Positions 26,401 to 35,323 of a DNA stretch of 64,000 nt are shown piece after piece. The notes under the pieces are model-generated. The model was not told the DNA's origin. It ran no database searches and worked only from the letters and a program-made list of their open reading frames with translations. Positions within the stretch are counted from its first letter, which is position 1; each line of letters begins with the position of its first letter. Source of the stretch: Myxosarcina sp. GI1 (GTDB taxonomy: Bacteria; Cyanobacteriota; Cyanobacteriia; Cyanobacteriales; Xenococcaceae); contig NZ_JRFE01000026.1 of assembly GCF_000756305.1 (NCBI RefSeq), positions 205,411 to 269,410 of the forward strand, read 5' to 3'. The position numbers and the translations under genes were made by a program.

Positions 26401-28614
26401 AAACGACGATTGAGAAAAGCACGAATAACTGCGGCAGCATTAGGAATATTAGGTTTAGCTGCTACTGCCTTTGGGGTAGCTGCCTATCGGCAAAAGCTCA
26501 TCGCTCAAGTTAATAATATCGGCACTCTTAATACTTCCTCTGAGGCTTTACTAGTATCCGATCGACAGTTAGAATCTCTGGTTACTAGCGTCAAAGCAGG
26601 CAAACAGATAGAGCAAATTGGCAGCTTCGGACGGCAGTTAATTGGCAACGATAACTGGCAAAATACCAAACTCAAAACCGCTGCAACTTTACAGCAGTCA
26701 GTTTACGGTACTCAAGAATTAAATCGTTTGACGGGACACGCGCAACAAGTTAATGCCGTAGCCTACAGTCCCGATGGTGAATTGCTGGCAACCGCTAGCG
26801 ACGATAATACGATTAAGCTTTGGGATAATAACGGTCAATTGATTACTACCTTAAAAAGGCATCAAGATGCTGTCATCGATATTGTTTTTAATCCAAAACG
26901 CCAACGTCCCTACCTACTAGCAACCGCTAGTGCCGATAATACAATTATCCTCTGGGAAATAACAGGCAATAACGTCACACAAATATCGCAACTTGTCGGA
27001 CATCAAGACTGGATTACTAAGTTAGCTTTTAGTTCTGACGGCAATTTGCTGGCTTCTGCCAGTCGTGACGGTACGATAAAATTATGGAACAAAGCAGGTT
27101 TAGAAGTTGATACTTTATCGGGACATGAAGGTTGGGTAAATTCGGTTAGCTTTAGTAGCGATAATAAACTTCTGATTTCGGGCGACGAGGCAGGCAATAT
27201 TAAACTATGGCAGCGCAATCGCAATGGTATCAAAGAAATTAAAACTATTAGCGAGCAGCAACGAGTTACCAATGTTGGCTTTATTGACAATAAACACTTT
27301 GCTACTGCTGGCGATGATGGAATAGTAAAACTATGGCAGCTAAGTAATGATAATTTAGTTAACTCTTATTCCAATAGCGGACAAGTGAACAGCTTTAGCT
27401 TTAGTCCCGATGGTAAATACTTGGCATCTGCAACCAGAGAAGGTATTTATATTTGGAATCGTGACGGTTTGCTGTTACAAACTTTAAACGGACATACAGG
27501 CGAAGTTTTAGATGTCAGTTTTAAAAAACCTATATCTAACTCTAGCGGTGACTACCAACTAGTTTCTACTGGAGTAGACAAAACCGTCAGAATCTGGCAG
27601 ATAAACGGCAATAATTCTAGCGATAATGGTGGAATTTACAGTATCGCTACATCTCCTACCGAGCCAGATGTATTTGCTGCGGCTGGTTGGGATGGCAAAA
27701 TAAAGATTTGGCAAGAAGATTCTAGCGGCACTCCCCAACTAGTTCGCACTTTACCAGGACACGATGCGGCTATTTCCCAAATTCAATACACTCCCGATGG
27801 CAAACTCATTGCTTCGGGCAGTCAAGATAATACGATTAAACTTTGGAATGCTAAAACAGGAGATTTAATTACTACTCTGACAGGACATCGAGAAGCAATT
27901 AATAATCTGGCTTTAGTTGCAGAAAATAAATGGCAAGCAGGAAGTTATCTTTTAGTATCTGGTAGCGAAGATAACACCCTCAAGCTCTGGAAAATTGATA
28001 ATCAACGTGGCGAACTAATTACAACTATGCAGGGACACCAAGACAGCGTTAAAAGCGTTGCTGTTAGTCCCAACGGCAAACTTATCGCTTCTGGTAGTTA
28101 CGACAACACGATTAAACTTTGGAATACAGACGGAGAATTAATCGACACTCTATCGGGACACAACTTAGTTATAACTTCGCTGCAATTTAGTCCCGATAGT
28201 AGAACTTTAGCTTCAGGTAGTTGGGATAATACCGTTAAACTATGGCAGATAAATAGCAGTGGTAAAAACTTCAAGCTGTCTCATACCCTAACCGCTCATC
28301 AAGATGGCGTTACTAGCCTCGACTTTAACTCTGAAGGAACAATTTTAGCTTCGGCTAGCGGCGATCGCACCATTAAACTTTGGGATGTTAATAGCGGCAA
28401 ACTGATTAAAAACCTTCAGGGACATTCCAGCCAAATTAACAGTGTCGCCTTTACTAATGACGACATAACTATTATTAGTGCTGAAGAACAGCAGGGTTTA
28501 TTCTGGTGGAATTTAGAACTAGATAGTTTATTAACTAAAGGATGCGATCGCCTGTCGGATTATTTACAAAATAATGCCGATCTCAGCCAGCAAGATCGGC
28601 AAATTTGCGATTGA
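23446..28614 (+). CDS. Caspase / pseudo-caspase / nSTAND ATPase / WD40 repeat protein
   Basis: A 1722-residue multidomain protein. Residues ~20-260 are a peptidase C14 (metacaspase-type) domain with catalytic His106 in 'LFYFSGHG' and Cys156 in 'VWLDACHSGG'. Residues ~305-500 look like a second, degenerate copy: 'LLYLKGKVV' replaces the His motif (Lys375) and 'VILDCPEAN' replaces DACHSG. Next comes an nSTAND-type P-loop ATPase starting 'CPYRGLKAFDEDNAQYFYGR', with Walker A 'GASGSGKSS' (Lys565) and a Walker B-like 'LLAIDQFEELF'. A hydrophobic helix at ~995-1016 could be a membrane anchor. Fourteen WD40 units (~1090-1690) suggest two seven-bladed propellers. Such proteins are candidate sensor-effector (death or defence) switches; here that is inference. 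Confidence 0.93.
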   Translation: MCPRAKIRTPKAIHQSKAAKLWILLVGVNHYQDGANLPSLRYSALDCQGLGKALESATVGFAAKEIIVHHDYATRQPSRASVFNSLKHIVTSAHHDDTILFYFSGHGILEPTTQQIVLCLADTQKDRLLETGLVLKQLLKQLESAASQQLVWLDACHSGGMSLRGTTALNDPSDRLVKLLRRKASQSQGFYALLSCDRAQQSWEFPELGHGVFTYYLMRGLQGEAADTQGIIEADALYQYVYHQTLRYIDKTNQQIRLINQQKSSRGESKLQSEFPLQTPKRIVEGFGKVVLGKRSPVAVNTNSRQAVVIDGGRDNSITLALSKVLRGKGGFSLNYFPQAEWKWSAVSRAIIASFDANPKAASKVTTALLYLKGKVVTSEGEAKLILKNGVSLSRSWLRQALKNSRAVHQIVILDCPEANTINEWIEELQLERGQCLIAANALSQDSEQFTRILLETLENADSQSGFSVAALIAQLQVALADTKIIPQIWLSGTQGVIEVLPAKSSVNEDSGIYDLNLCPYRGLKAFDEDNAQYFYGREELVQWLLDHTNHNSVIAVVGASGSGKSSVVQAGLIAQLRQGKHIPQSDRWWLGCFRPGSKPIEALAKSLTDSGNKQQKAQQQLQIEGLLYQGVEGFVCWLRSRPEPVVLLAIDQFEELFTLADIRDRQQFLELILGAVKYAGDRFKLVFTIRADFVASCLEIPELATLVQQHTILVPPYLTKEDYRSAIAKPAEQVGLKVEPGLIEILLQDLDRSAGDLPLLQFVLQQLWQRRQGGKLTFAAYQQLGGIKGALERQAEAVYQSLDPQAKECARWIFLSLTKLGDGTEDTRRRVTKSELVVQKYPADLVEQTLQKLTAANLLVVNLDRGIAGQGRSAVTPPAEDELFLETMRQEATVEVVHEILIHHWSTLRWWIEENRTRLRSQRQIERAANLWQQQNKQPDFLLQGVRLAEAEEIYVKYTDELSPIAQEFVATCLDAQLAAQTAAKRRLRKARITAAALGILGLAATAFGVAAYRQKLIAQVNNIGTLNTSSEALLVSDRQLESLVTSVKAGKQIEQIGSFGRQLIGNDNWQNTKLKTAATLQQSVYGTQELNRLTGHAQQVNAVAYSPDGELLATASDDNTIKLWDNNGQLITTLKRHQDAVIDIVFNPKRQRPYLLATASADNTIILWEITGNNVTQISQLVGHQDWITKLAFSSDGNLLASASRDGTIKLWNKAGLEVDTLSGHEGWVNSVSFSSDNKLLISGDEAGNIKLWQRNRNGIKEIKTISEQQRVTNVGFIDNKHFATAGDDGIVKLWQLSNDNLVNSYSNSGQVNSFSFSPDGKYLASATREGIYIWNRDGLLLQTLNGHTGEVLDVSFKKPISNSSGDYQLVSTGVDKTVRIWQINGNNSSDNGGIYSIATSPTEPDVFAAAGWDGKIKIWQEDSSGTPQLVRTLPGHDAAISQIQYTPDGKLIASGSQDNTIKLWNAKTGDLITTLTGHREAINNLALVAENKWQAGSYLLVSGSEDNTLKLWKIDNQRGELITTMQGHQDSVKSVAVSPNGKLIASGSYDNTIKLWNTDGELIDTLSGHNLVITSLQFSPDSRTLASGSWDNTVKLWQINSSGKNFKLSHTLTAHQDGVTSLDFNSEGTILASASGDRTIKLWDVNSGKLIKNLQGHSSQINSVAFTNDDITIISAEEQQGLFWWNLELDSLLTKGCDRLSDYLQNNADLSQQDRQICD

Positions 28615-28623
28615 GATCGATTG

Positions 28624-30699
28624 CTAAGCTGCCAAACCACTATGTCTTAACAATGGTTCGGTTTGAGGTTCGCGTCCGCGAAACTGTTTGAATACTTCCA
28701 TCGGATGCAAACTACCACCCAAAGCTAAGACGGTATCGCGATAGAGCTTACCGACTTTAGAAATTGCCGTTTCATCATCCAAACCAGCTTCTTCAAAAGC
28801 GGCAAAGGCATCGGCACTGAGAACTTCTGCCCATTTATAACTGTAGTAACCTGCCGCATAGCCGCCAGCAAAGATATGTCCGAAGGAACACAAGAAATTA
28901 TCTTCGGGTAGTGGTTGTAAAATGCTGGTAGTTTCTGCAATGCGATCGCGCACTTGGTTGGGTGTTTCTTCGCCTCCTGGCTGATAGCGGTGATGCAGTT
29001 CGATGTCTACCAAGCCAAAATGTAGCTGGCGCAGCATTGCCGAACCACTCATATAGTTTTTAGCCGCTAAGAGCTTTTGATAATACTCTTCGGGTAGAGT
29101 TTCGCCAGTTTGATAGTGTTTTGCCATACCAAATAAAGTGGGGCGATCGTAACACCAGTTTTCCATAAACTGACTGGGTAATTCTACCGCATCCCATTCG
29201 ACGTTATTGATTCCCGAAGCTCCTAAATAATCTACCTTGGTTAGCATATGCTGTAAGCCGTGACCGAATTCGTGAAAGAGGGTTTCTACTTCTCTAAAAG
29301 TCATCAGACTCGGCTTATCTCCCACTGGTGGAGTTTGATTGCAGATTAAATAAGCAACGGGCAAACGAGTAGAAGTTTTGTCCTCTATGGTCATTTTGGC
29401 ACGTCCGATGCAGTCATCCATCCAGGCACCACCGCGCTTTTCGGCAGGACGGGAATAGGGATCGAGATAGAAATAGGCAATTGTTTCTCCAGTTTCATCC
29501 TCGATCTGGAAATAACGGACATCTGGGTGCCATACAGGTGCTTGTCCGTCTGCGGCTTTAACTTTTACGCCAAAAACGCGATCGACAAGACCGAACAAAC
29601 CGTCTAAAACTCGTTCTAAAGAAAAGTAAGGACGTAGTTCTTCTTCACTAAAGTCAAACTTAGCTTCTCGTTGTTTTTCCGACCAATAAGAAGTATCCCA
29701 GTGTTTGAGATCTTGACCTGCAAAAGCTTTTAATTCTTCAAATTCTTGCTGTGCCGCTTCGTAACTAGCAATACGCAACTCTTCAGAAAGTTGTTCTACC
29801 GCCTCTACATTTGGTGCCATTTTACGTGCCAGACTCAGTTCGGCAAAGCTATCGAAACCAAGCAGTTTGGCTTTTTCCTGTCTTAATTTCAAGATGCGAT
29901 CGATATGGGGTTTATTATCCAGTTCGCCCTCAGATGCCCGCGAGATAAAAGCCTTGTAAAGTTTTTCGCGCAACTCTCTATTGGTAGCGTACTTCATAAA
30001 CGGCATAAAGCTAGGATAATCGAGAGTAACTACCCAAGGTCCTGCTTCTGTTGTTGCTTCTGTTTCGCCTTCTTCCTTGGCGGTTTGTGCCATTAAGCTC
30101 AAAGCACTTTCAGGTAAACCTTCCACGTCTTTCTTGTCGGTTAGCTTTAATTTAAAAGCTTTAGTCGCATCGAGAACATTATTAGAAAACTTAGTTGATA
30201 GTTCTGCTAGTTCTAACTGAATTTGATTGAACCTTTCTTTGGCTTCTCCTTCTAAGCCTACGCCAGAAAGCTCAAAGTCTCGTAGGGAAGCTTCGACAAT
30301 ACGCTGCTGCGCTGGCTCGAACTGTTTCCACTCTTTACTGTTGCGTAACTCTTTAAAAGCTTCGTAGAGTGGTTTGCTCTGACTGAGTTTATTGTAAAAC
30401 TTGACTATTTCTGGCTGTATGGTTTCGTAGGCTTCTCTAAGTTCGGGACTATTTTTTACCCCCATTAAATGACCGACAATCCCCCAACTCCAGCCTAGCT
30501 TTTCTTCCATCTCTGTTAGGGGTTCGGCTAAACCAGACCAAGTAGGAGTTACGTTGGCTTCTAGTTTAGATAAATCTGCTTCTAGTTCATTTAGTAGCTC
30601 CGTCATAGCGGGAACTACATGAGCGGGTTCGATTTTATCGAAGGGAGGTAAACCTTTACCTATTAATAAGGGATTTTTAGCAATTGTTGCGTCGGTCAT
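28624..30699 (-). CDS. prlC: M3 family oligopeptidase (oligopeptidase A-like)
   Basis: The ATG at 30699 gives 691 residues; a TTG six codons upstream was rejected. The zinc motif HExxH is seen in 'VETLFHEFGHGLQHML', with the third ligand Glu in 'WDAVELPSQFMENW'. The flanking 'RVLDGLFGLVDRVFG' and 'GGAWMDDCIGRA' are typical of the M3A thimet-oligopeptidase subfamily. These cytoplasmic enzymes degrade short peptides, including signal peptides. Only nine bases separate it from the end of the convergent caspase gene. Confidence 0.95.
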   Translation of the reverse strand: MTDATIAKNPLLIGKGLPPFDKIEPAHVVPAMTELLNELEADLSKLEANVTPTWSGLAEPLTEMEEKLGWSWGIVGHLMGVKNSPELREAYETIQPEIVKFYNKLSQSKPLYEAFKELRNSKEWKQFEPAQQRIVEASLRDFELSGVGLEGEAKERFNQIQLELAELSTKFSNNVLDATKAFKLKLTDKKDVEGLPESALSLMAQTAKEEGETEATTEAGPWVVTLDYPSFMPFMKYATNRELREKLYKAFISRASEGELDNKPHIDRILKLRQEKAKLLGFDSFAELSLARKMAPNVEAVEQLSEELRIASYEAAQQEFEELKAFAGQDLKHWDTSYWSEKQREAKFDFSEEELRPYFSLERVLDGLFGLVDRVFGVKVKAADGQAPVWHPDVRYFQIEDETGETIAYFYLDPYSRPAEKRGGAWMDDCIGRAKMTIEDKTSTRLPVAYLICNQTPPVGDKPSLMTFREVETLFHEFGHGLQHMLTKVDYLGASGINNVEWDAVELPSQFMENWCYDRPTLFGMAKHYQTGETLPEEYYQKLLAAKNYMSGSAMLRQLHFGLVDIELHHRYQPGGEETPNQVRDRIAETTSILQPLPEDNFLCSFGHIFAGGYAAGYYSYKWAEVLSADAFAAFEEAGLDDETAISKVGKLYRDTVLALGGSLHPMEVFKQFRGREPQTEPLLRHSGLAA

Positions 30700-30804
30700 A
30701 AATGATGATGCTGTCAATAAATTTATATATACATTTACGGTAACGCTTTCTGTTCCAAATCTGGAGCGATATTATTGTTGGGATAACCGAAAAATACTAA
30801 AAGT

Positions 30805-33264
30805 TTATTTCAACAGATTCCAAGCTTTAACTAAATTACCCTGCATTAAGGCAGCAACACCTTGGAGAGTTTTTACTTCTGGGATATTTGGATTGAGTTC
30901 GGCAGCAATATTTAGTTCTTTAGTTGCCGCTTGGGGTTGCCAGTCGTACAAATAGACAAAAGCAAGATAGGCGTAACCATAGGGATTTTGAGGAGCTAAC
31001 TCAGTGATTTGGTTAAAAGATGCGATCGCGCCATCTACATCTTGCTGTAATACCTGGGATAAAGCTACTGTATAAAGCCAGTCGAGTCTGTGTTGAGAAC
31101 TAACAACACCGTGCTGCAAACGATAGGACAAAGCTAGTTCTGTTTGTCGCAAATAATCTTGTCTACCGTCGTACTGATTGATTCTGGCGGTTTGAGCGAA
31201 GATCGGCTCTAAAGCTGTAATGCTATCTGCCATCTTAGGCGCGATCGCTCTTAGTTGAGTGACTAAATCTAGTTCGGGGGCTGGTTTTGCTGTAGCGTTG
31301 TTAGTAATTTCAAGAGTAACAGGAGGAATATCTATAGGATAAGTTTGTCCCGTATTGCGGTTGAGATAGGTTGCCTTGAGGGTATATTCCCCCTCAGCAA
31401 TAGTATCTGGAGGCAGCATTGCGGTTCGTTCGACAACTCGAAAAGTAGAATTAGGCTCTATTTCTCTATTAGTTTCTAATGCACCCATACCAAAACTATG
31501 GTCATGCAGCCAAAAATTAAAGGAGTTATCGCTTGAATTTTCCCAAGTCAATAAGACTATGCCCGATTGCAATTCAGACCAATTTCCCACCCACTGATAG
31601 GTGACGGGAATAGGTACGCCTGAAGGAGATATTTTTGGTAAAAAGATATTTTGCAGAGAAATTTTGTTATTAGATAGATCGGTAGAAATCTTGTCTACTT
31701 CTACCAACGGTAATTTGCGATGATATAGATTTAAACTACTATTATCTGGCAGTTGCCAGCTTTGATGCAGATTAAAATCTCCGCCAGATTCTACCAAGTC
31801 TACTATTGCAGGTTGAGCATCGGGAATCGAACCTTGGTCGCCTGTTTTAGTAACAAACCAGTCGAGCGATCGCGCATCAGCAACAACTTCATCTTCCCTG
31901 ACTCCTACCTGACGACCAAAAACTTGAAAGTCTTTTAGTCCGCCGTAAAAAGAAAAGTTATGCTGATTTATTACTGGAGTTGAAGGTAAAACTCCTAAAG
32001 TCGATCGCAGGTAAGGAGATGTATCGATAATTGTGTTGATAACTTCTGGATTGGGATAGGGTTTGCCAGTATAAGGATAATGACTGAATTTACCTGTTAA
32101 ATAATTCCCTCCTAAAGAAAATAAGTTTAACAGCATTAAAACGACTGCCAAACAAATCGTCCCCCAACGGATGTAACGTCGCCAACGTCCAGTCCAAGAT
32201 AATAAACCCGCAGCTAATATTAAAGACAAAACAGGCAATAAAGGTAAAATGTATCGCGCATCTTTATTGATATTTAAGGAAGAAAGTAAATAACCACCGA
32301 TTAGAAAAACTGTCAGCCAACGCCATTTTATTGTCTTGATGATATGGAGACTATATTTGTTTCTGCTGAATTTATAAATAGCAAAGAAAATAAAGCCAGC
32401 GAGGGAAATTATTAATAAGTGCCAAGAAATTAAATCGGGTAAAACTTTAGCGTAATATGTCCAGGCAGCTAAAGTATTGAGTGCTGGATCGCCCTCAGCG
32501 ATCGCAGAATCTACCGTCGCCCGTTTTCCAGAAGTTAGAATTAACAGCCAGTTGGTGCGATACCAGGGAAAAGAGATTGCCACAGCAACAAATAAGCTGC
32601 TAATAAGCTGTGTCAAACGCCACCACTGACGATTTTTTAAACAAGTAGCTAACAGCCACAACAAGGGAACCAATAAAAAAAATAAAGCAGTTTGCTTGAG
32701 TAAAATTGCCAAGCCGAAAGATACACCAAATAGTATTGCTGTGAGTATGGTGTTTTTAAATTTCCAGATTGTTAATAGCCAAAAGCTGAGAGTAACCATT
32801 GCTGTTAGAGGATAATCCAGCAAAAACTCCAGGCGATAGTAATACAATCCTGGCATTAGCTGACACAATCCAGCCGCCCATAACCCCAGAATCGGGTTAA
32901 ACAAGATTACTCCCAAACCATATACGGAAACTAGCAAAATGCTACTATAAACCAGCATTACTGTAGTTGCTGCATCCTGACTCCTGCCCAACCACTGAAA
33001 AAACGGCGCGGTCAAAATATAGTGAAATGGGGGAATTTTATTAGTCAACAGCCAAAATTCTCGCCACCATTCCCCATTTAGCCATTGAGGAGTTTGTAAA
33101 GTATGAGCGTAATTTAATACTCCGTTGAGATAATCCGCCCTGTCCCAATCTGGTACGGAATTATCTATAGCCAACCACAGGCGATCGCCAAACGCACCTA
33201 TAAACCAAATTACGACTAGAATCGCCAAACCTTGCTGCCAGCTAAGAGAATGTTGCTGCTTCAT
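30805..33264 (-). CDS. GT-C glycosyltransferase (PMT/ArnT-like) with C-terminal TPR
   Basis: An 819-residue membrane protein. About eleven hydrophobic segments occupy residues 10-380. The first luminal loop has 'DNSVPDWDRADYLNG', with the acidic residue expected for polyprenyl-phosphate-sugar-using GT-C enzymes of family 39/83. A periplasmic beta-rich part follows (~480-640), and the last ~120 residues contain TPR-like helices ('LTELAPQNPYGYAYLAFVYL', 'LNPNIPEVKTLQGVAALM'). It probably glycosylates proteins or lipids outside the membrane. Donor and acceptor are unknown. The fusion of GT39 and TPR occurs in cyanobacteria. Confidence 0.86.
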   Translation of the reverse strand: MKQQHSLSWQQGLAILVVIWFIGAFGDRLWLAIDNSVPDWDRADYLNGVLNYAHTLQTPQWLNGEWWREFWLLTNKIPPFHYILTAPFFQWLGRSQDAATTVMLVYSSILLVSVYGLGVILFNPILGLWAAGLCQLMPGLYYYRLEFLLDYPLTAMVTLSFWLLTIWKFKNTILTAILFGVSFGLAILLKQTALFFLLVPLLWLLATCLKNRQWWRLTQLISSLFVAVAISFPWYRTNWLLILTSGKRATVDSAIAEGDPALNTLAAWTYYAKVLPDLISWHLLIISLAGFIFFAIYKFSRNKYSLHIIKTIKWRWLTVFLIGGYLLSSLNINKDARYILPLLPVLSLILAAGLLSWTGRWRRYIRWGTICLAVVLMLLNLFSLGGNYLTGKFSHYPYTGKPYPNPEVINTIIDTSPYLRSTLGVLPSTPVINQHNFSFYGGLKDFQVFGRQVGVREDEVVADARSLDWFVTKTGDQGSIPDAQPAIVDLVESGGDFNLHQSWQLPDNSSLNLYHRKLPLVEVDKISTDLSNNKISLQNIFLPKISPSGVPIPVTYQWVGNWSELQSGIVLLTWENSSDNSFNFWLHDHSFGMGALETNREIEPNSTFRVVERTAMLPPDTIAEGEYTLKATYLNRNTGQTYPIDIPPVTLEITNNATAKPAPELDLVTQLRAIAPKMADSITALEPIFAQTARINQYDGRQDYLRQTELALSYRLQHGVVSSQHRLDWLYTVALSQVLQQDVDGAIASFNQITELAPQNPYGYAYLAFVYLYDWQPQAATKELNIAAELNPNIPEVKTLQGVAALMQGNLVKAWNLLK

Positions 33265-33371
33265 AAGTTTTTAAAGCAAGTTTCCGATTCATTGAGTATA
33301 AATTTTTTTCTTAGACTTTTATAGTGTTACGCAAATACATTAGGACACTTTAAAAATTTGTTTTTGCAGTT

Positions 33372-33398
33372 CTACTTGCTACTTGCTACTTGCTACTT
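33372..33398. repeat. Heptamer tandem repeat CTACTTG
   Basis: Nearly four copies of CTACTTG/TACTTGC stand head to tail in the 175-bp gap between the glycosyltransferase and yvcK genes. Slippage-prone simple repeats of this pyrimidine-rich type also occur at 38811-38875. No function is evident. Confidence 0.75.
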
Positions 33399-33439
33399 AC
33401 GAACCAATAACTTTGCTTGTCTCAACCGTAACTTTTATA

Positions 33440-34786
33440 TTAGTGTTTCTTAGGATGCCATTTACCGCTATACCAACGTAATAAGACTCTTGCTAACTGT
33501 GCGGGGTCGTGGCGGACATAACCACTTTTTTCATCTTCTTCCATGACATTAGCCATAACTACTCTACGATTGAGATTGCCGACTGTTTCGCGATCGAGAT
33601 AAACGGGATGGGAATTTTCTCTGGCATAGCGTTCTAGAGATTTGGCAGAAGGTGGCTCGTGATGTACTAAAACTGCATCGAATAACTGCTGTTTGCCAAT
33701 GCGATCGATCGCTCTAATATGATCGCTAACGGTATAGTTATCGGTTTCTCCTGGTTGGGTCATAATATTACAGATATAAATCCGAGGTACCTTAGAACTA
33801 GCTACCGCATCGGTAATTTCTGGAACCAAGAAGTTGGGAATAATACTGGTGTAGAGACTTCCAGGACCGATAATAATATATTCTGCTTCTTTGATGGCTT
33901 TAACGGCGGCGGGTAAAGCTGGCGGAAATGCAGGCATACAGCCTATACCGCAAATTTTACCGCCAGCTTTAGAAATATTTGATTCTCCCTCGATTAACCT
34001 CCCGTCCTCCATCTCTGCCCACAATCTTACGTCGCTAAGAGTTGCAGGTAAAACTTTACCTCTAATTGCCAAAACCTGGGAACTAGCAGCTACTGCCTGT
34101 TCCAAATCGCCAGTGATTTCGCTCATTGCCGTCAAGAACAAATTACCAAAACTATGACCGACCAAACCATCTCCTGCTTCAAAACGATACTTAAATAGTT
34201 CGGTTAACAATTCTTCTTCGTCGGCTAATGCTGTCAGACAATTACGAATATCGCCAGGAGGCTGTACGCCAATTTCTCTTCTCAATCTGCCAGAAGAACC
34301 ACCATCGTCAGCAACGGTAACAATAGCCGTAATATTACTGCTATACTGCTTTAGACCTCTAAGCAAAGTAGACAAGCCCGTACCGCCACCAATAACTACA
34401 ATCTTGGGTCCGCGATTTAAACGACGGCGATCGAGCAGCAAATCTACTAACTCTTTATCTTTATCTATTTGAAAAACTTCACTAATCGAGCCGACAGTAC
34501 GAGATTGACCCCAAAAAACTAAAAACACGCCCAAGAGCAAGACAATTGGACCTGATATGAAATTGGGTACAATGTTGGCAATAAATCCCAAAAGTCGAGA
34601 AGTCAACTCTAGCAAACGATATATTGGTGTGAGCTTTATCCAAATCGCACTGCCAATGACTGCCAGGAAAAAGCCAGTAGCACTTAGCAGTAGCCAGCGT
34701 TTAATAAATAATCCAGGAGATAGCCATTTGTACCAACGATTCGCTCTACGAAAACTTTTTTTCTTAGGTAAAGCTGAATTTTTCAT
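33440..34786 (-). CDS. yvcK: Gluconeogenesis factor YvcK/CofD-like protein
   Basis: A 448-residue protein. Residues ~25-115 contain two membrane helices ('[19 protein letters not shown]', '[18 protein letters not shown]'), an extension usual in cyanobacteria. The rest is the CofD-like Rossmann domain: '[19 protein letters not shown]', '[13 protein letters not shown]', '[12 protein letters not shown]', 'GHSFGNLFL', and '[16 protein letters not shown]'. YvcK proteins bind UDP-GlcNAc and are needed for growth on gluconeogenic substrates and for envelope homeostasis. The gene is divergent from ftsH across a 537-bp spacer. Confidence 0.93.
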   Translation of the reverse strand: MKNSALPKKKSFRRANRWYKWLSPGLFIKRWLLLSATGFFLAVIGSAIWIKLTPIYRLLELTSRLLGFIANIVPNFISGPIVLLLGVFLVFWGQSRTVGSISEVFQIDKDKELVDLLLDRRRLNRGPKIVVIGGGTGLSTLLRGLKQYSSNITAIVTVADDGGSSGRLRREIGVQPPGDIRNCLTALADEEELLTELFKYRFEAGDGLVGHSFGNLFLTAMSEITGDLEQAVAASSQVLAIRGKVLPATLSDVRLWAEMEDGRLIEGESNISKAGGKICGIGCMPAFPPALPAAVKAIKEAEYIIIGPGSLYTSIIPNFLVPEITDAVASSKVPRIYICNIMTQPGETDNYTVSDHIRAIDRIGKQQLFDAVLVHHEPPSAKSLERYARENSHPVYLDRETVGNLNRRVVMANVMEEDEKSGYVRHDPAQLARVLLRWYSGKWHPKKH

Positions 34787-35323
34787 CTCGCTCTTAGAAG
34801 GTTTTGGACTGTTGCCATTTACTGCGTTTAATGAGTACCAATATCGACTATCGTAGTAGAAACACCTCTAGCATTATCATTCTTAATATGTACTATAAAT
34901 ATTATTAAATAGGAGACAGTCGCTAAATAGATAATAGACTGCCAATCAAACTTACTGTTTATCCTGATTTTTGGCAAGTGAAATCACTGGTTTTCCTAAC
35001 GCGGAAATAAATTCAGCGTTCCGAACCACTAACTTGCTTGTTTTGGACTTTTCGGGTTTTCCTCTTGCTTTAAAAATGAGAATTACGTTAAATTTAATTA
35101 AGAAGAAGTAATCTAAAATAAAATTGACTTGACAAAAATTTTGTTTTTGATATCGGCAAAAGTCTGACTTGACGATTTAGAAGCAAATTTTAAATTACTT
35201 TGTCCTAAACGACAAAGTCGGTAACTAACCGTCGATAAAAATCATAATTGGGTAGCAATTGCTAACGAAAAAATCAAAATAATCAATATATATATTCAAT
35301 TCAAATAGAATCCAAACTATCTT
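34787..35323. promoter_or_regulatory. Long divergent regulatory region yvcK-ftsH with hairpin
   Basis: This 537-bp gap contains no gene. It must carry the promoters of both flanking genes and possibly a long ftsH leader. A perfect 7-bp inverted repeat CTTTGTC/GACAAAG (35198-35217, 6-base loop) lies about 110 bp before the ftsH ATG and could be an operator or leader hairpin. The last 60 bp before the ATG are nearly pure A/T. No known riboswitch fold was recognised. Confidence 0.45.
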
